DNA from: an uncultured Burkholderiales bacterium
GTDB taxonomy: Bacteria; Pseudomonadota; Gammaproteobacteria; Burkholderiales; Burkholderiaceae_C
DNA length: 64,000 nt
Direction: 5' to 3'
Assembly: GCA_943908475.1 (NCBI GenBank)
Contig: CALTTG010000005.1
Coordinates: 61,244 to 125,243, forward strand
The notes under the pieces are model-generated. The model did no database searches. It saw only the letters and a list, made by a program, of their open reading frames with translations, and had not been told where the DNA came from. The translations under genes and the position numbers were made by a program. Shown here piece by piece: positions 9,601 to 17,202 of the stretch; the stretch's first letter is position 1; each line of letters opens with the position of its first letter.

Positions 9601-11417
9601 GCGAAGCCAAGGCCGAGGCCAGCGCTTCGGCCGGCAGCGGCAAGGTCCCCACAGGCGGCCGAGCCAAGGCCGAGGCCGAAGCGGGTGGCACCACCACCAT
9701 CGGCTCGCGCACCAAGACCTCTTCGGAAACCGAAACCAGCGTGACCAACCTGCGCTCGTCCATCAAGTCGGGCGGGAACATGGTCATCAAGGCCGAGGAG
9801 ACCGCATCCTTCCACGGCGCCGATGTCAAGTCGGGCGGTGACATGAGCATCGAGGCCAAGGACATTCGAAACACTGCCGCCAAAGACGAAAAGATCAAGA
9901 CCAGCACCTCGTCCACGTCCTTGTCGGGTGTGTACATCGACGCAACGGCCAACGCCAACGCCAAGGCCTCGGGCAATGCTGCAAATGCAGCCAGTGCCAA
10001 CGGCTCGGCCAGCGCTTCGGCCGAGGCGAGTGCCGGCCTGCGCATGTCCAAGAGCAACGAGTCGAGCAGCGAGGGTGAGACCACCATGAAGGGCAGCACC
10101 TTCACCTCGGGTGGGAACCTGACCCGCAAGGCGCAAGGCACCCTGAGCGACCAGGGCAGCAGCCTGAGTGCAGAGGGCAACATCGAGCAGTCGGCCCAGC
10201 GCATCGTGGAAGAGCGCGCAGAGAACACCAAGTTCAGCAGCAGCAGCAGCGACTCGATCGACGGCCGAATTGGCGTGTCGGCCGGTGCCAGTGCGGGGGC
10301 CAGCGGGGGCGCCACCGGTGGCGATGCGGGCGCCGGCACATCGGTGGGGATGAAAGCCAAGCTGGACGAATCGGCCAGCAAGGAAAGCAGCAAGGAATCG
10401 ACGCAACAGGTCACCACCTACAAGGCAGGCGGCAAGATCAAGTCGACCTCCAAGGAAGAAACCAAGCTGCTGGGCACGCAAATGAAAGCGGGTCAAGGCG
10501 TGGAGATCAGCGGGGGCTCGGTGGACATCCAGGCCGCTCGTGACACCTCCACCAGCACCAAGACCGAACACAGCAACTCGGGCGAGCTCAAGGTGGGCAC
10601 GGGGGGGCTGGACGCCGCCTACAAGCATGGCGAGAAGGGCAACGGTGCCGAAAGCAACACCGCCAAGGGCGCCAGCATCGACGCGGGCCAAGGCGGCCTG
10701 GTGATTCGGGCCACCACCGGTAATGTGAACCTGGAAGGCAGTGAGCTCTCTGGGGCCAGCGCCAGCATCAAGGCGGACAAGGGTGCGGTGAACCTCAAAG
10801 CGGCGGAAAGCACCGAGAAGAAGTCCAACATGGAAGCCAACGTCGACGCTTCGCTGTCGGCCTCGAAGAATGGCAAGGAGAAGTCGGGCTCGATCGGGTT
10901 GTCGGCGGACTACGCCAACAGCAAGAGCAGCAAGGCCACACAGCAAGGCGTGAAGATCAACACCACCGGTGACACCCGCATTGAAGCCGCCAAGGACGTG
11001 ACGCTGCAAGGCACCAGCATTGACGCGGGGGGCAACGTGGGCATTCAATCGACCGAGGGCAAGGTCAAGACCGAAGCCGTTCGCAACACCGAGTCGTCTT
11101 CCGCCGTGGGTGCGTCGATCGACCTGAATGTGGGCGGCTCATCGGATGGCAAGAAGTCCAGCGGCGGCGGTGGCGTGAACGTTGACGCCAGCGTGGACCG
11201 CTCGAGCAAATCGACGGTGCAAGGTGTCCAGATCAAGGCCGGCGGCAGCAGCCAGATCAAGGGCCAAGAGGGCGTGAGCCTTCAGAACACCACCATCGAC
11301 GCCAAGACGGGCAGCCAGGTGACCGGCAAGACGGTGACCCGCAGCACGGAAAAGGACCGATCGAGCGGAACCACCGTGAACATGAACATGGGGGGCGTGA
11401 GCGTCGAGCGCAAGTGA
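3642..11417 (+). CDS. TpsA haemagglutinin/adhesin-like exoprotein (FhaB/HMW family)
   Basis: 2591 residues, the largest gene here. The N-terminus has an extended signal peptide (MNHASINRIFRVVFNEITGT, about 50 residues, ending near AAASQAQ). A TPS secretion domain follows (about 55-300) with the diagnostic NPYGI/CSGCGF motifs near residue 163. Residues about 400-1160 are haemagglutinin-type beta-helix repeats built on LTNSG and LQG phrases. A non-repetitive middle section (about 1160-1620) holds the block around YLIESNPQF and LGDASYEAY known from FhaB/CdiA proteins. The rest (about 1620-2591) is again repeat-built, rich in K/E/A/S, with segments such as DVTLQGTSIDA and GVSLQNTTIDA. It ends in repeat sequence (GGVSVERK): no VENN pretoxin motif and no C-terminal toxin domain, and no immunity gene follows. 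It is therefore most likely an adhesin rather than a contact-dependent inhibition toxin. Confidence 0.93.
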   Translation: MNHASINRIFRVVFNEITGTHVAVPEFARRAGPGASGKAVMAALLGVVAAASQAQIQPVNGSLTNVYNAPNGVPVVNINKANDTGLSHNQYNQYNVDARGVVLNNGNTSQMARTSQLAGQVMANTNLVKEARVILNEVVAPNRTSLAGFTEVLGSRADVIVANPYGITCSGCGFINTDRVTLTTGVPTFDAARVLQGFAVTQGDLLIQGNGLNGNNQTLLELVARGIKVDANVNTPGVLRVVVGSNQWNLDNTHTALTPGHGAPALALDTAVLGGMYAGQIRMVSTETGLGVRMAGDMAASAGDIQISADGRISASGGWAAKGQAIAVQASQGMDLSGNVAARQVSLQSQRDVVLRGGDVVADEQLSVNAGSLNDVGRSASDKAKRFGQTVSVTTTGAAAVQNATWGAQDSLTLSSGGNATLTDAQVYAKGALTANAAALALNGSTQVSATGAAHVTTSGRTDIAAGSTLQGQAMVKVTAATLGNLGTVQGQSLQVVGTLDNGSTGTVASASSLNLTGTHLGNQGKVVADTLTASTTTLTNSGTLQGRTVTLTQSGQLTNSGTVVATGSQAALSVQAGALTNSGKLASDGNTGVQASTTLQNSAGGQITGQAIGMKAAQLSNSGLVHAAQALTVGDANTQSLTNTSTGTLQGHSIDAQAGTLSNQGKVRATQALTATSRQSALQNSSGATMQGTSVMLSGGLTNAGLIKAASDTAAASQIFVRMDDLNTAWANQVGGRIESGGSIRLQGQSGTQAGTLLALNDVALGDATRALNTLNVSGSVISQSGRIDASTGAGGTTVTGTLQAGTGVALNTSGALTVTDGTVAAQGGKAQLTSGSTLALQGTTTVQATDNAELNSTGNLTQASGASVVSTAQQVSLTSSAGALDLAGKTTAHTVATLQSATGTTTQATAAVTGAQVKVSGGAWTHQGDGNNQGKVSATDRVEVTTSLTNSGLIQALGQANGSSSFAQVNNQRTGRMVLANATLGQNNTALNNQGRISSTGNLSGALSSLTNGDSSNHSASVVAAKALNLSTASSFTNEGALFGGESLQVTVSSGHLTNSANGGMAGTGTVKLQAANTFTNQGTVYAATGLTVDATGTIVNEAGADLSSDGALTLQANGNLSNHGAITAKGNISLTAGQAFVNETRFNGVSISKRWVSNGSPNKTNRSTLSTEGSAYKGMFTWLDTYSNSEQEELVGITEQALNSAVKAQIVGTGTQSSVTIRYGSSGLNKIATITAPTVNIGGSGTFTNEDMSLLKRDIERQILLIEDNGAFDDENKIYAMTNPSGSFNRPSGSQSSENYNPGSAWTQVWGTSDDGWSGQDERNAVDRAAANPKNTTTLTQFNAGIKAANFQFVSGTLVNSSSPYPDDASKVSTSATLSNSGGKVLSGSADSSQSVQGASGKSLSSASLSNPLSALSPSSVNTVAFGGVNFTLPTNPNGLYVVSQDPKAGYLIESNPQFALQSDFVGSQYMAQRLGINPDQQLKRLGDASYEAYMIRQQVINATGSALVGAARNEATQMQAMMDAAISQGKSLGLTYGKPLTAAQIAKLDKDMVWMEEVEIKGQKVLAPRVYLAPSTLAALSKGASIVASESAKIQGDALSNTGGTIQAKNLDIRTGTVTNTSGKIDGTESARIEATKGSVVNQTLAETTGHAATGQNTTLGKTATMGSSKGDLTIKAAENVTIKGATVAAGRNASIEAGKAITVDTIQNKTTSVDGDGTSTRTVKNVGSGIAVGGNLNMNAKDDITVGGSTVDVKGNAAIKSDKGSIKVVDRVDTTDTETRTKVTESSLSNGSLYSTTSTKTVTSEGVSKGSSINIGGSASLSAAKDVTLQGSSVESKGKMDVKAENVNILAGQNYKTSTTTSTTMSVGKIDKPTSEAKADASSAGRKAAASANAKGTSGVNLTEVDTSTTQSTKITGSASALKSGGNLSIDATNKVKVEGSSVEAAGDVAVKAKSVEVTTFKEVDTTTTTRKVEGQGIYAEGEAKAEASASAGSGKVPTGGRAKAEAEAGGTTTIGSRTKTSSETETSVTNLRSSIKSGGNMVIKAEETASFHGADVKSGGDMSIEAKDIRNTAAKDEKIKTSTSSTSLSGVYIDATANANAKASGNAANAASANGSASASAEASAGLRMSKSNESSSEGETTMKGSTFTSGGNLTRKAQGTLSDQGSSLSAEGNIEQSAQRIVEERAENTKFSSSSSDSIDGRIGVSAGASAGASGGATGGDAGAGTSVGMKAKLDESASKESSKESTQQVTTYKAGGKIKSTSKEETKLLGTQMKAGQGVEISGGSVDIQAARDTSTSTKTEHSNSGELKVGTGGLDAAYKHGEKGNGAESNTAKGASIDAGQGGLVIRATTGNVNLEGSELSGASASIKADKGAVNLKAAESTEKKSNMEANVDASLSASKNGKEKSGSIGLSADYANSKSSKATQQGVKINTTGDTRIEAAKDVTLQGTSIDAGGNVGIQSTEGKVKTEAVRNTESSSAVGASIDLNVGGSSDGKKSSGGGGVNVDASVDRSSKSTVQGVQIKAGGSSQIKGQEGVSLQNTTIDAKTGSQVTGKTVTRSTEKDRSSGTTVNMNMGGVSVERK

Positions 11418-11418
11418 C

Positions 11419-11447
11419 ACCAGGCCCCGGCCCTGCGGGGGCCTGGT
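11419..11447 (+). terminator. Rho-independent-like hairpin after tpsA
   Basis: Perfect 10-bp stem (ACCAGGCCCC pairing with GGGGCCTGGT) with a 9-base loop directly behind the tpsA stop. The downstream T content is weak (TCCCTTGT), so termination efficiency is uncertain, but the placement between tpsA and the next promoter fits. Confidence 0.6.
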
Positions 11448-11521
11448 CCCTTGTGGCAACCCTGATCAAAGGGGGAATTGCGGGGCATGCCACCCGTTGA
11501 TCAGTTTCCAAAAGATTTCAC

Positions 11522-11564
11522 CAGAATTGCAAAGACACGTCATGGGCGAGTCTCTCTACAGTGC
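11522..11564 (+). promoter_or_regulatory. Candidate promoter of the metalloprotease/intramembrane protease operon
   Basis: Same arrangement as 1784-1826: CAGAATTG, then GACA 5 bases later (11534-11537), then CTCTACAGTGC with the -10-like TACAGT at 11557-11562. The two blocks have identical length and spacing while the bases between differ, which suggests shared recognition rather than simple duplication. The leader to ATG 11661 would be about 92 nt. Confidence 0.4.
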
Positions 11565-11660
11565 AGGCGACTCTCCTTGCGGAGAGCAAGCGATCGTGCC
11601 CAAGGCCCATGAAAACGGGCTCGCCGGGCGATGCACCACTGACAAGGACACTCCAAACCC

Positions 11661-14177
11661 ATGACACTCAAGCAACTCTCTGCCTCCCTGGTTGCCGCCT
11701 CTTTGCTGACGCTGGCCGCCCCGCTGAGCATCACCCACGCCGCCAACCACCCCTTGAGCAAGGCCGCCAACACGGTGGATGCCAATGGTGTGGAGCTGGT
11801 GGACTTGACGCTGAACGTGGACTGGGACTTCAACGCCAACGTGCGCCACTTCAACGCACAGGGCATCACCCTGGACAAGGCGTACATCCGCAATCAGGTC
11901 AATCAAGTGGCCCGCAGCCTGTTCGTGATGACCAACGGCAAGCAGAAGCTGCGCAACGTGTATGTGTTCAACCAGAAGCAGTTCGGTGAAAACGTTGACA
12001 TCCAGTTGATCAACAAGGAAGGGCGCTCCTACGCGACGGGGTTCAGTGGCTTCGGCTTTGAAGGCTTCAGCACCTACAACTTCCTGGGCATGAACAACGC
12101 CGAGAGCGGACAAGACCCCAATGTGGTCACCGAGGCATTCCTCGGCCAGGTGGTGGCGCATGAATTGGGTCACTATTTCCTGGGCCTGGCAGATGAGTAT
12201 CAAGAGGCCGGCAAGGCGGTCGACCCCGAGTCACCCGGATCACCCGCAGGCACCGACACCCCGCTGAACTCGATCATGAACAACCATGAATCGTTCGCGC
12301 GCCTGTCAACGGCTCAAGACTACAGCGCCGGCACCCAAACGGCCCAAGGTCGTGTCTACCGACTCAACAGCAGCAACCAGGGCGCCAGCGCTTGGGAGAC
12401 CTTGATTCGCAACCCCGCACTCGACGGTGAGGTCGCCAAGGGTGACACCGGCCACAATGGCCGTCGCCAGTGGTTCGCCGCGTTCAAGCAACTGGAAGTG
12501 CCCACGGTCAATCAACTCAAGTCGTCGTCATCGAGCGAGTCGTCGGATGTCACGGGGTATGACAGCGACCTGCGCATCGTCTTCAAAACCGATCAGACAC
12601 AAGACATCCACAACTCGTCAGGCCCGCTCGACGTGCAGGATGTGGCCGCACGGCAGCGCAAGGTGATCGTGATCGATCGCACGCTGCCTGAAAGCAGCTT
12701 CAACGAGGCCATTGCCACGGCCAAAGCCATGCTCGCCCGCGAGGCGGCAGTGACCCCCTTGCAAAAGCAGGCGCAGTACGCGGTGGTGGCGTTTCCGAGC
12801 ACTGGTGGTGCGGTGCCCACCCTGACCGTGAATTCGTCCGACATCAACGATCGCATCACCGCCCTGAGCAGCATCACGCGAACCACGTCGGGCAGCTTCG
12901 ATGTTTCCGCCGCCTTCACGTTCATCCGCGACAGCGTGTTGCCCGCCCCCAGCAGCACCAGCGCCACGACCGACAGCCTGGAGGTGCTGACCCGTCAGGG
13001 GGCCACGGCACCGACGGGTTTGGCACAGGTGGCCAAAGATAACAAGGTGTCACTGAACATCGTGGGCTTCCGCCTGCCCGTCAGCACGCCCGTGGTGGCC
13101 CCCGCCGCCAACACGGTGCCACTGGCCACGGTGGCCCAGCAAACGGGCGGTGAGTTCAACACGGCCAAGAACGCCCAAGAAGCCACCCGCGAGATGGCCA
13201 AAGCCGCTGCCGCGCAAGCCGGTCAAGTGTTGAACCTGATCGATGCGGATTCACACCCTGCCCTGCCATCGGCTGGCAGCCAGGCCCTCACCCGCTTTTA
13301 CCTGGCACCGCCTGAGTTCGATGGCACCACCGTGGTCCTGACCTGGTACTTCGACCCGGCCGACTTCAACCGCCTGCGCTTCACCCTGCGGGAAGGCACC
13401 AACACCCCTTCCACCTTGGCAGAAGGCCCCAACTCAGCCTTCACGGTTGACCGCGACAACGGGATTGCCACTTACCGCATGACCAACACCACCACCAGCG
13501 GCACGGTGGTGGAATACACCATGGGCGCCGTCGCCACGGGTGGCGCCACCACCGATGGCATCGACATGGAAGTGGCCAGCGACGCCAGCACGGCCACCAA
13601 CCCCATCAGCCTGGGGGCGGCAGTGGTGGGCGGTGCGACCGATTCGTCGACCTCGCCCGTGATCACGGCCCGATTTGGTGGACGTCAGCCCATCAAGGGC
13701 GGTGAACTCAAGGCCACCATCGTTCGCGCTTCGGATGGCACCGTGGTGCTTGAAGGCTTGGCCATGGCCGACAACGGCACCGGTGCCGACGAGCGCGCCA
13801 ACGACGGGGTCTACACGCTCAGCCTGGACGGCCGTCTGCCTGCGGGCGACTACGCCGCCGTGATCGAAGCCAGCACCGTACCCGGCACCTCCAGCTTCAA
13901 CTCCAACCAGATCCGACAGCCCGCGCCGAACGGGGGTGGATTGCCCACCCGCGCCGAGGAAACGGTGAACGATGAAATCCAGCGTCTGGCCGACGTGGAG
14001 TTCACCCTGCAAGAGGGTGCCAAGGGCGTGGTCGCCTCGACCACGCCGACCACCACGGCCTCGTCTGGAGGTGGCGGCTGCACGGCCCTGCCCGGTCAGT
14101 CCGATGGCTCGCTGCTGGCCTTGGTCCTGGGTGCAGCAGGCTGGACCGCCTGGCGTCGTCGCCAGCAGTCGCGCTGA
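11661..14177 (+). CDS. Secreted M64-like zinc metalloprotease with Cys-containing C-terminal sorting tail
   Basis: 838 residues with a signal peptide (MTLKQLSASLVAASLLTLAA, cleavage near THA). The motif HELGHYFLGLADEY at about 167-180 has the HExxH zinc site with a following Gly and Asp-Glu-Tyr, close to the M64 (IgA-peptidase-like) pattern. Residues about 325-560 resemble a von Willebrand A-like fold seen in surface proteins, and about 570-790 are beta-rich domains. The C-terminus has a Gly-rich linker with a cysteine (SGGGGCTALPG, about 801-811), a hydrophobic helix (LLALVLGAAGWTAW) and a basic end (RRRQQSR). That is the layout of short C-terminal sorting signals of the MYXO-CTERM/JDVT-CTERM kind. 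The stop codon overlaps the start of the intramembrane protease gene by one base, supporting a substrate/processing-enzyme pair. Natural substrate unknown. Confidence 0.82.
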   Translation: MTLKQLSASLVAASLLTLAAPLSITHAANHPLSKAANTVDANGVELVDLTLNVDWDFNANVRHFNAQGITLDKAYIRNQVNQVARSLFVMTNGKQKLRNVYVFNQKQFGENVDIQLINKEGRSYATGFSGFGFEGFSTYNFLGMNNAESGQDPNVVTEAFLGQVVAHELGHYFLGLADEYQEAGKAVDPESPGSPAGTDTPLNSIMNNHESFARLSTAQDYSAGTQTAQGRVYRLNSSNQGASAWETLIRNPALDGEVAKGDTGHNGRRQWFAAFKQLEVPTVNQLKSSSSSESSDVTGYDSDLRIVFKTDQTQDIHNSSGPLDVQDVAARQRKVIVIDRTLPESSFNEAIATAKAMLAREAAVTPLQKQAQYAVVAFPSTGGAVPTLTVNSSDINDRITALSSITRTTSGSFDVSAAFTFIRDSVLPAPSSTSATTDSLEVLTRQGATAPTGLAQVAKDNKVSLNIVGFRLPVSTPVVAPAANTVPLATVAQQTGGEFNTAKNAQEATREMAKAAAAQAGQVLNLIDADSHPALPSAGSQALTRFYLAPPEFDGTTVVLTWYFDPADFNRLRFTLREGTNTPSTLAEGPNSAFTVDRDNGIATYRMTNTTTSGTVVEYTMGAVATGGATTDGIDMEVASDASTATNPISLGAAVVGGATDSSTSPVITARFGGRQPIKGGELKATIVRASDGTVVLEGLAMADNGTGADERANDGVYTLSLDGRLPAGDYAAVIEASTVPGTSSFNSNQIRQPAPNGGGLPTRAEETVNDEIQRLADVEFTLQEGAKGVVASTTPTTTASSGGGGCTALPGQSDGSLLALVLGAAGWTAWRRRQQSR

Positions 14178-15208
14178 TGCGCTTGGGCCCGCCCGACTGG
14201 CGACCTCAGGTCACTTGGCTGCTCCTTCTGGGGGTCGCCAGCCTGGTGGTGGCGGGCTTATCGCACCGGCTCCTGGGGCTGCACCTCCAGCCTCAGGGAG
14301 CCCTGGCTTGGTGGATGGTGCTGTGCCTGGCGCCGGTGGTGGAGGAGTGGGCGTTTCGCGCCAATTTGCTGCCAGAATTGACCCACGGCCTGGAGCGCTG
14401 GTGGCCTCGTCTGGCGCCTTGGGTGGCCAATGCGCTGGTGAGCCTGCTGTTCGTGGGCGTTCACCACGGCTTGGCGGGTTCGCAAGCTGGGTGGTGGTTC
14501 ATTCCATCATGGGTGCTGGGCATGGTCTGGTTCAAGTTTCGGCGGATGAGTGTGTGCGTGCTGGTGCACGCTTGGTTCAACGCCAGCCTGGCCTTGGTCA
14601 GCGTCGGGGGCCCCGTCAGTGCCTTTGCCCAATCAACCGACATGCCTTGCACCACCGAGACACCCGCCGTCCTGTCGGCCCGCACGGCGCAAGCCGACCG
14701 GCACTTGCAAGCCATGGTTCAGACCACCCCAACGGGCCAATGGGTGCTGGTGGTGGTGAATGAAGCGACCGCAGCAGATGCGCCGATGCGCACACCGCCA
14801 GGTCAGTGCCTGCGCAACGAACGTTTGCTCGGCTCTTCGCGGTCAGATCCCATGCCCACCCTGGTGTTTGAGGGGCACGAGTTGCACCTTCAATGGTTCC
14901 GTCCGGCCACCTCGTCACAAGCGCGTTCGGAGGTCCATCGCATGGTGCTGGACGGCTCGCAGGCCGATTGGCCGATGGTGCGGTACGAACACGAGGTCTC
15001 GTCCCTGTCTGAGACTCGCGGGGTGCGTGCCGACCTGCGCACCCACCACGCACAATGGCATCACGACGCGCCAGCGTCCGGGCGAAACACTGTGTCTGGC
15101 GCCCTGAAGGCCAGCCCGCCCCCATCGATGGTCGACCTGCCCCACCACACCGCCTTCGCGTTGCGGCCCAAGGTGCCGCGGGTCCATCAAGACCCCGGCA
15201 ATCAGTAG
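14177..15208 (+). CDS. CPBP-family glutamic intramembrane protease (JDVT-CTERM sorting type) with C-terminal extension
   Basis: 343 residues. The first about 155 form a polytopic membrane domain with all three CPBP (CAAX protease/bacteriocin-processing) motifs: EEWAFR at about 57-62, the His pair in FVGVHH at about 91-96, and HAWFN at about 131-135. These residues form the glutamic protease site. TGATG overlap with the preceding gene implies translational coupling; that gene carries a Gly-Gly-Cys-hydrophobic-basic tail, so this enzyme is probably its dedicated sorting protease (family known as MrtJ; the name is a best guess). The last about 185 residues are an extra soluble, probably periplasmic region following VSVGGPVSAFAQ, with two cysteines and no motif recognised. 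The 3' end overlaps the convergent OmpW-like gene by 7 bp. Confidence 0.82.
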   Translation: MRLGPPDWRPQVTWLLLLGVASLVVAGLSHRLLGLHLQPQGALAWWMVLCLAPVVEEWAFRANLLPELTHGLERWWPRLAPWVANALVSLLFVGVHHGLAGSQAGWWFIPSWVLGMVWFKFRRMSVCVLVHAWFNASLALVSVGGPVSAFAQSTDMPCTTETPAVLSARTAQADRHLQAMVQTTPTGQWVLVVVNEATAADAPMRTPPGQCLRNERLLGSSRSDPMPTLVFEGHELHLQWFRPATSSQARSEVHRMVLDGSQADWPMVRYEHEVSSLSETRGVRADLRTHHAQWHHDAPASGRNTVSGALKASPPPSMVDLPHHTAFALRPKVPRVHQDPGNQ

Positions 15209-15876
15209 CGATAGCCCACGTAAAGCCCCACTGTCACGGGGTCAAGCCTGACGTCAATGGTTTGCCCGGTGCTCAAGGTGCTGCGCGTCTTGAGCCAATT
15301 CTTGGCCACCATGGCCTCGACAAACACCCGGGGTGTGACGAACGCGGTCACGCCCACCTGAGGCGTGAGGGTGAACTTGTCTTCGATCTTCAAGGTCACG
15401 GGTGCACCACCGGGGTTGAGCAAGCCCGTGAGGGTGCCGTTGCCCTGCTCGCCCAAGAAGTTGGCATAGGTCAGGCCGAGGCCCACAAAGGGTCGCCAAC
15501 GGGCCCCCGCATCGAGAAAGCGGTATTGGGCAAACACCGTCACCGGCAGCACTTTGGCCTTGCCGATGTCGCCAGAGCCCGCAATGGCGCCATCGCCCTT
15601 GATGGTGCTTTCCAAAGGCAGACTGAGCGGCAGGTCGACCGACCAGTGGTCGTTGACGAAGTAAGTCAGGCCGCCACCGAGCGCCGAGGCTTGGCCGACG
15701 TCGATGCGCGTGTTGGGCGGCGCCGGACGGCTCAGTTCACCGCTCTGGACCTGGGGCATCACCACATTGGCCCCCACTCGACCCAAGAAGGCCCCCGCCG
15801 ATTGGGCCTGAACCAGCCCACCGATGGAACCCACACCCACGCACAGGGCAATGCGCCCGATCAGTTTGGCATTCAT
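15202..15876 (-). CDS. OmpW-family outer-membrane protein
   Basis: 224 residues from ATG 15876, preceded by GGGAG at SD distance and opening a signal peptide (MNAKLIGRIALCVGVGSIGG, cleavage near VQAQS). The mature part is an eight-strand-barrel type: repeated alternating strands, GGGLTYFVNDHWSVDL, RPFVGLGLTYANF, and a terminal aromatic (GLYVGYRY). These match OmpW, small porins for hydrophobic compounds. The family is normally 200-230 residues, so it is full length. A longer upstream frame exists (to 16062) but lies inside the preceding lipase gene and has no signal peptide. It lies 17 bp behind the GDSL lipoprotein gene on the same strand and may be cotranscribed. Confidence 0.85.
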   Translation of the reverse strand: MNAKLIGRIALCVGVGSIGGLVQAQSAGAFLGRVGANVVMPQVQSGELSRPAPPNTRIDVGQASALGGGLTYFVNDHWSVDLPLSLPLESTIKGDGAIAGSGDIGKAKVLPVTVFAQYRFLDAGARWRPFVGLGLTYANFLGEQGNGTLTGLLNPGGAPVTLKIEDKFTLTPQVGVTAFVTPRVFVEAMVAKNWLKTRSTLSTGQTIDVRLDPVTVGLYVGYRY

Positions 15877-15893
15877 GTTGTGCTCCCGATGCA

Positions 15894-17081
15894 TCACAGC
15901 CAGCCCGCTTCGGTCAGGCGCTTGGCCACCAACTGGCCCAGCAACTGGTGGCCGTAAGGGGTGGGGTGAAAGTTGTCGGCAAACAAGGCCTTCTGCCACC
16001 ACAGGCGAGTGCCGTCTGAGCCGGTCGACGGCGTGATGCTGGATGCCGCGGCATCGGTGCACGCCGGCACCACCGACGGGGTGCTCAGCGCGGTCACCCC
16101 AGGTGTGGCCCCGCCATTGATGATTTCATCGCACACCGTGGTGGTGATGTTGATCAGGCCATATTGCGCAGGGTCGTTGAGTTCGTCGTTGAACCCTTGA
16201 TACAGGTCGACAAGCGCCACTTGGGCACCGAGCGCCGCCACGTTGCTGGCCAGTCGGGTGTTGTAGGTCTGAATCCAGGTTCGCACCAGCGTTTGAATCT
16301 GGGCCGCCGCCGTCGCGCCCTGGGCAGACTGGATGCCCGCGAGCACCGCCTGGAACTTGGGCGTGCGCGTGACGTCCAGCGTGTTGACCACCACCACCCG
16401 TCGGGCACCTCTCGCCAGCGCATGGGTGGAGATGGCGGTGGTGAGTTTGTCGGCCAAGGCCTGCATGTAGGCGCCCCCCGCGGTCGCCCCGGAGCTGTCG
16501 CTGGTCATCAGCGCTTGCGTGGTGCTGCCGCCCAGCAACGAGGCCAACAGGTTCGGGTAAGCGTTGTCGACCTGAGACTGCGCCGCGGCCGCAGCCGTGG
16601 TGAGGTAGGCCGTGGCCAACGCTGCGGCGTCGTTGGACGACGCCTCACCCACCACCAGCAAATCATTGGCGCCGTAGCCGGCGACCCCGGCGTCCACCAA
16701 CTGTTTGATGGCCGAGGTGGGCACCGAACTGACCTCACCGCTCGCCGCCGCGACGTAGTTGTGCACCGCTGCGCCGGCGACCGCGTAATTCGTGCAACCG
16801 GCATTGGGGGTGAAGGTGCTGCCCCCGGCAAAGGTGTAGGCCTTGCAGAACCCGCTGACCCCATATGCCGCCGCGATGCGCTCGCTGTACACAGGGTAGC
16901 TGGTGCCCGCCTGCGAGGGCTGCACGGTGAACTTGTAGCCAAACACGCCCATGTCGGCGAGGCTGGCACCCACCACCTTCACGGAGGTGATGGTCTGCTT
17001 GGTGGCGCCGCTGTTGCCGCCCCCACCGCAAGCGGCCAGGCCGCACGCGGCCACCAGGGCCGCGACCTTCCAATGCTTCAT
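15894..17081 (-). CDS. GDSL/SGNH-family lipoprotein esterase
   Basis: 395 residues. A lipoprotein signal peptide ends in the lipobox LAAC (Cys about residue 18) followed by a Gly-rich linker. SGNH hydrolase blocks in order: GASLADMGVFG near residue 40 (the nucleophile Ser; the Gly-Asp-Ser-Leu is here Gly-Ala-Ser-Leu), NYAVAGAAV near 98, YGANDLLVVG near 136 (block III Asn), and DNFHPTPYGHQL near 378 (catalytic Asp-His pair). The enzyme should hydrolyse an ester substrate at the outer membrane or periplasm; substrate unknown. The Asp-to-Ala change in the first motif does not remove a catalytic residue. The OmpW-like gene follows on the same strand. Confidence 0.87.
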   Translation of the reverse strand: MKHWKVAALVAACGLAACGGGGNSGATKQTITSVKVVGASLADMGVFGYKFTVQPSQAGTSYPVYSERIAAAYGVSGFCKAYTFAGGSTFTPNAGCTNYAVAGAAVHNYVAAASGEVSSVPTSAIKQLVDAGVAGYGANDLLVVGEASSNDAAALATAYLTTAAAAAQSQVDNAYPNLLASLLGGSTTQALMTSDSSGATAGGAYMQALADKLTTAISTHALARGARRVVVVNTLDVTRTPKFQAVLAGIQSAQGATAAAQIQTLVRTWIQTYNTRLASNVAALGAQVALVDLYQGFNDELNDPAQYGLINITTTVCDEIINGGATPGVTALSTPSVVPACTDAAASSITPSTGSDGTRLWWQKALFADNFHPTPYGHQLLGQLVAKRLTEAGWL

Positions 17082-17202
17082 GGTTCTGCTCCTCGGCTGG
17101 GCCCCGGGGAGGGTCGCCGCTTGTTTGTGACTGAATGTTTCTTCAGTCTAACGATCACCCCCGTGAACCCGGGGGGCGAACAGCGGCCAAATCGTCAGGA
17201 AG

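Noticed and set aside
6642..11048. 1468-codon open frame on the minus strand inside tpsA
   Set aside because: Shadow of the repetitive, high-GC tpsA gene; composition is Gly/Ala/His/Arg-rich with no domain, signal or plausible start.
11418..11660. Possible toxin or immunity gene behind tpsA
   Set aside because: Only a terminator hairpin and a promoter-like block are present; no open frame of useful size.
17159..17176. Terminator after the DUF4442 gene
   Set aside because: Six-bp GC stem without a U-run; too weak to call.
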